This document shows, piece by piece, positions 5,435 to 7,230 of a stretch of 7,230 nt of DNA. The notes below the pieces were generated by a model. That model was not told the origin of the DNA, ran no database searches, and saw only the letters and a list, made by a program, of their open reading frames with translations. The stretch's first letter is position 1. Every line of letters begins with the position of its first letter. Origin of the DNA: Moraxellaceae bacterium (lineage in GTDB: Bacteria; Pseudomonadota; Gammaproteobacteria; Pseudomonadales; Moraxellaceae); contig JACMMY010000243.1 in NCBI GenBank assembly GCA_014378805.1, positions 1-7,230 on the forward strand. The letters run 5' to 3'. The position numbers and the translations under genes were made by a program.

Positions 5435-6187
5435 ATGCCGACATTTAAAGATCACTTTTCCGCACTTGCAACGAGTTATGCGACCTATCGCCCAGAATAC
5501 CCTGCTGAACTTTTTGAATGGTTAGCAGGATTATGTGCAGAACACGAACTGGCATGGGATTGTGCAACAGGAAATGGACAAGCGGCTAAATGCATTGCCG
5601 ATCACTTTGAATATGTCATCGCCACAGATGCATCAGCCGATCAAATTGCTCATGCGCAAGGTGCAGAGAATGTCATTTTTCGCGTTGCATCAGCGGAGTA
5701 TTCTGAACTAAAAAAACACTCCGTCGATTTATTAGTCGTTGCACAAGCGGTGCATTGGTTTGATTTAGAAAAATTCTACATTGAAGCGAAACGAGTACTA
5801 AAACCGAATGGGATTATTGCGCTCATCACGTATGCGCATCATCGCGTTACTCCAGAGATAGATGAACCATCTCTGCATTATTATCATGATGTCATTGGGG
5901 AATATTGGCCAGCAGAACGTCAGTGGGTCGAAAATGGATATTGCGACCTACCTTTCCCATTCACGGAAATCACCGCACCCGAATTTAAACTTGAAGCATA
6001 TTGGTCACTGCCTCATTTTGTTGGCTACCAAGCGACATGGTCAGCGACAAAACGCTATATCGAAAGCACGGGACATAATCCCATTCCCGCACTTGAAGCG
6101 GCATTAGCACCACTGTGGGGTGCGCCACAAAATCTACAAAAAATTCAGTGGCCAATCTCACTCAGAGTCGGAAGATTGCACGAATAA
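5435..6187 (+). CDS. Class I SAM-dependent methyltransferase (Methyltransf_11-like, TMT1-like)
   Basis: This 250-residue Rossmann-fold methyltransferase has the usual landmarks. It has an N-terminal FSALATSYATYRPEYP lead-in, glycine motif I in AWDCATGNGQAA (40-51), an acidic residue at the end of beta-2 (D65 in ATDAS) for the SAM ribose, AVHWFD (105-110), and VLKPNGIIALITY (121-133). The lead-in and the HWF motif resemble the trans-aconitate/TMT1-like and UbiE-like groups. They do not fix a substrate. The C-terminal half (about 140-250) is rich in aromatic residues and probably forms the acceptor pocket. The start ATG 5435 has a weak AGAG seven nt upstream and follows the AraC gene by 45 bp, suggesting co-transcription. 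The stop is one base from the stop of the convergent transporter, so no terminator fits between them. The methyl acceptor is unknown. Confidence 0.92.
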   Translation: MPTFKDHFSALATSYATYRPEYPAELFEWLAGLCAEHELAWDCATGNGQAAKCIADHFEYVIATDASADQIAHAQGAENVIFRVASAEYSELKKHSVDLLVVAQAVHWFDLEKFYIEAKRVLKPNGIIALITYAHHRVTPEIDEPSLHYYHDVIGEYWPAERQWVENGYCDLPFPFTEITAPEFKLEAYWSLPHFVGYQATWSATKRYIESTGHNPIPALEAALAPLWGAPQNLQKIQWPISLRVGRLHE

Positions 6188-6188
6188 A

Positions 6189-7230
6189 TTATAAGATAAC
6201 GTGGGTGTGCTTAAAATAACGCCCCCACCACAAAATCGGCAGCAAGAGAATCAATCCTAAAATCGCAGACAAACCAAACTGACCTGCATATCCTAAGCTA
6301 TCAGCCAAGTATCCACTCGCCAAATACCCCATACCACCTAGAACTGTGAACGCGCACACTTGAAAGGTGAAATCACTACCAGCATGTTGCGGACGCGCGT
6401 AATCCATAGCAACAGTTAACAACCCAACCATGGCCATCGCCGCAGCGACATGTTCAATTGAATTAGCCGCATACAACTCCCAGCCTTCAAGCGCATAGTG
6501 ATGGGCATACAGCCAAGCAATCAGCCCATACAATCCTGTTGTCAGCGCTTGTAGGCCATTAAAAATAAGCAACGCGGTCACACGGCGCATATAACGCATC
6601 AACCATGCAGCCAACGCTGCGCCAAACAAAGAGGACAAAGACCCTAAAATCGTGCCCCAAAATCCAATTTTGGTCAGGCTAAAGCCCATATCAACCATCA
6701 TCGGTTTGACCATACCACTCGACATATAGTCGGCGATTTTAAAGACCAGTAAAACCAACAACCAAGCACGCATTTCGGTATTCGACCAAAAATAACCGAA
6801 TTGAAATTTAACTCTTTTATGAAATTTAATGAAGCGAGATTCAAGTTGATCTACTGAAATCTCTGTCTTTTGTACAGAAATTTTCGCGGTCTTTTTATGC
6901 GTTTTATCCAGCCAAATCGGCTCATTAAAAAACAAAATCGGCAGCGTATTCAGCACAATTAAACCAATCATGGCAAAGAAAACCGCCGACCAAGACCAAT
7001 AATCCATTACGATCAGTAGGACACCACCGCCGATAATCAGCCCTATTCGATAGCCGGTGACCTGAATGGCATTTCCTGCACTTCGCGCACGACTACCCAG
7101 CATACGCACCGCTAAACCATCAGTGGCGATATCCTGTGTCGCACCGATGATACTCATGACAAACAATAAGGAAAATAAAACAATCGCAGGTTTCAACTGT
7201 ACCAGCGAGGTTGGCTCAAACATCGCTACA
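6189..7230 (-). CDS. PAT-type major facilitator transporter (AmpG / RhtX-FptX-like), 5' end outside the window
   Basis: This inner-membrane transporter is cut by the window edge. The reading frame stays open through 7230, and the internal Met at 7223 is not the start. Counting from that Met, nine hydrophobic helices are visible at about 12-29, 59-74, 79-99, 152-170, 185-208, 215-240, 255-273, 288-306 and 315-333. A charged 50-residue loop at 100-150 matches the central loop between helices 6 and 7. Three helices, roughly 80-100 residues, are therefore missing from a twelve-helix protein. GATQDIATDGLAVRML (27-42) and GSDFTFQ (282-288) are typical of the AmpG/acetyl-CoA transporter group and of RhtX/FptX siderophore importers. 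Muropeptide, siderophore and other cargo cannot be told apart here. The gene is convergent with the methyltransferase, with one base between stops, and its promoter is not in view. Confidence 0.88.
   Translation of the reverse strand, partial: VAMFEPTSLVQLKPAIVLFSLLFVMSIIGATQDIATDGLAVRMLGSRARSAGNAIQVTGYRIGLIIGGGVLLIVMDYWSWSAVFFAMIGLIVLNTLPILFFNEPIWLDKTHKKTAKISVQKTEISVDQLESRFIKFHKRVKFQFGYFWSNTEMRAWLLVLLVFKIADYMSSGMVKPMMVDMGFSLTKIGFWGTILGSLSSLFGAALAAWLMRYMRRVTALLIFNGLQALTTGLYGLIAWLYAHHYALEGWELYAANSIEHVAAAMAMVGLLTVAMDYARPQHAGSDFTFQVCAFTVLGGMGYLASGYLADSLGYAGQFGLSAILGLILLLPILWWGRYFKHTHVIL

Noticed and set aside
6201..6228. GTGGG...CCCAC as a terminator for the methyltransferase
   Set aside because: It lies inside the transporter coding region, the stem is short with an 18-base gap, and no U-run follows.

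Overview
The window looks like an ordinary chromosomal stretch from a gammaproteobacterium, most likely Acinetobacter or a close relative. The aspartyl-tRNA synthetase opens with the residues MMRTHYCGSL and closes with a C-terminus of the Acinetobacter/Pseudomonas type. The base composition is moderate, and the assortment of genes (a PF10118-type 'metal-dependent hydrolase' pair beside an OruR/VirS-type AraC regulator) fits that group. The genus rests on remembered protein sequences, not on a search.

Layout. Positions 1-210 are the aspS leader, with a plausible sigma-70 promoter and several small inverted repeats. aspS (211-2022, +) ends at a strong intrinsic terminator (2039-2070), followed by a decayed palindromic repeat (about 2097-2177). 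Next come two tandem paralogues on the minus strand (2190-3080 and 3324-4214). Each is 296 residues long, and they share 197 identical positions (about 67%, hand-counted, no gaps). A minus-strand terminator (3261-3293) separates them, so each is probably its own transcription unit. Divergent from the upstream copy, across 98 bp, is an AraC-family regulator (4313-5389, +). A class I SAM-dependent methyltransferase (5435-6187, +) follows 45 bp later and is probably co-transcribed. It runs tail to tail, one base apart, into a PAT-type (AmpG / RhtX-FptX-like) major facilitator transporter (6189-7230, -). The transporter's N-terminus lies beyond the window.

How the parts may work together. The divergent regulator is the natural candidate to control the adjacent paralogue. 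The two paralogue promoters share a bipartite element at nearly the same distance from the start codon, so the regulator may control both. The most interesting signal is in the paralogues. Both carry E-ExxH-E-HxxxExxH spacing, which resembles a ferritin-like diiron site with a third histidine as in AurF/CmlI N-oxygenases. The usual 'metal-dependent hydrolase' label may therefore hide an oxidative enzyme. Substrate and reaction are unknown. I saw no RNA genes, CRISPR array, insertion sequence or phage gene.
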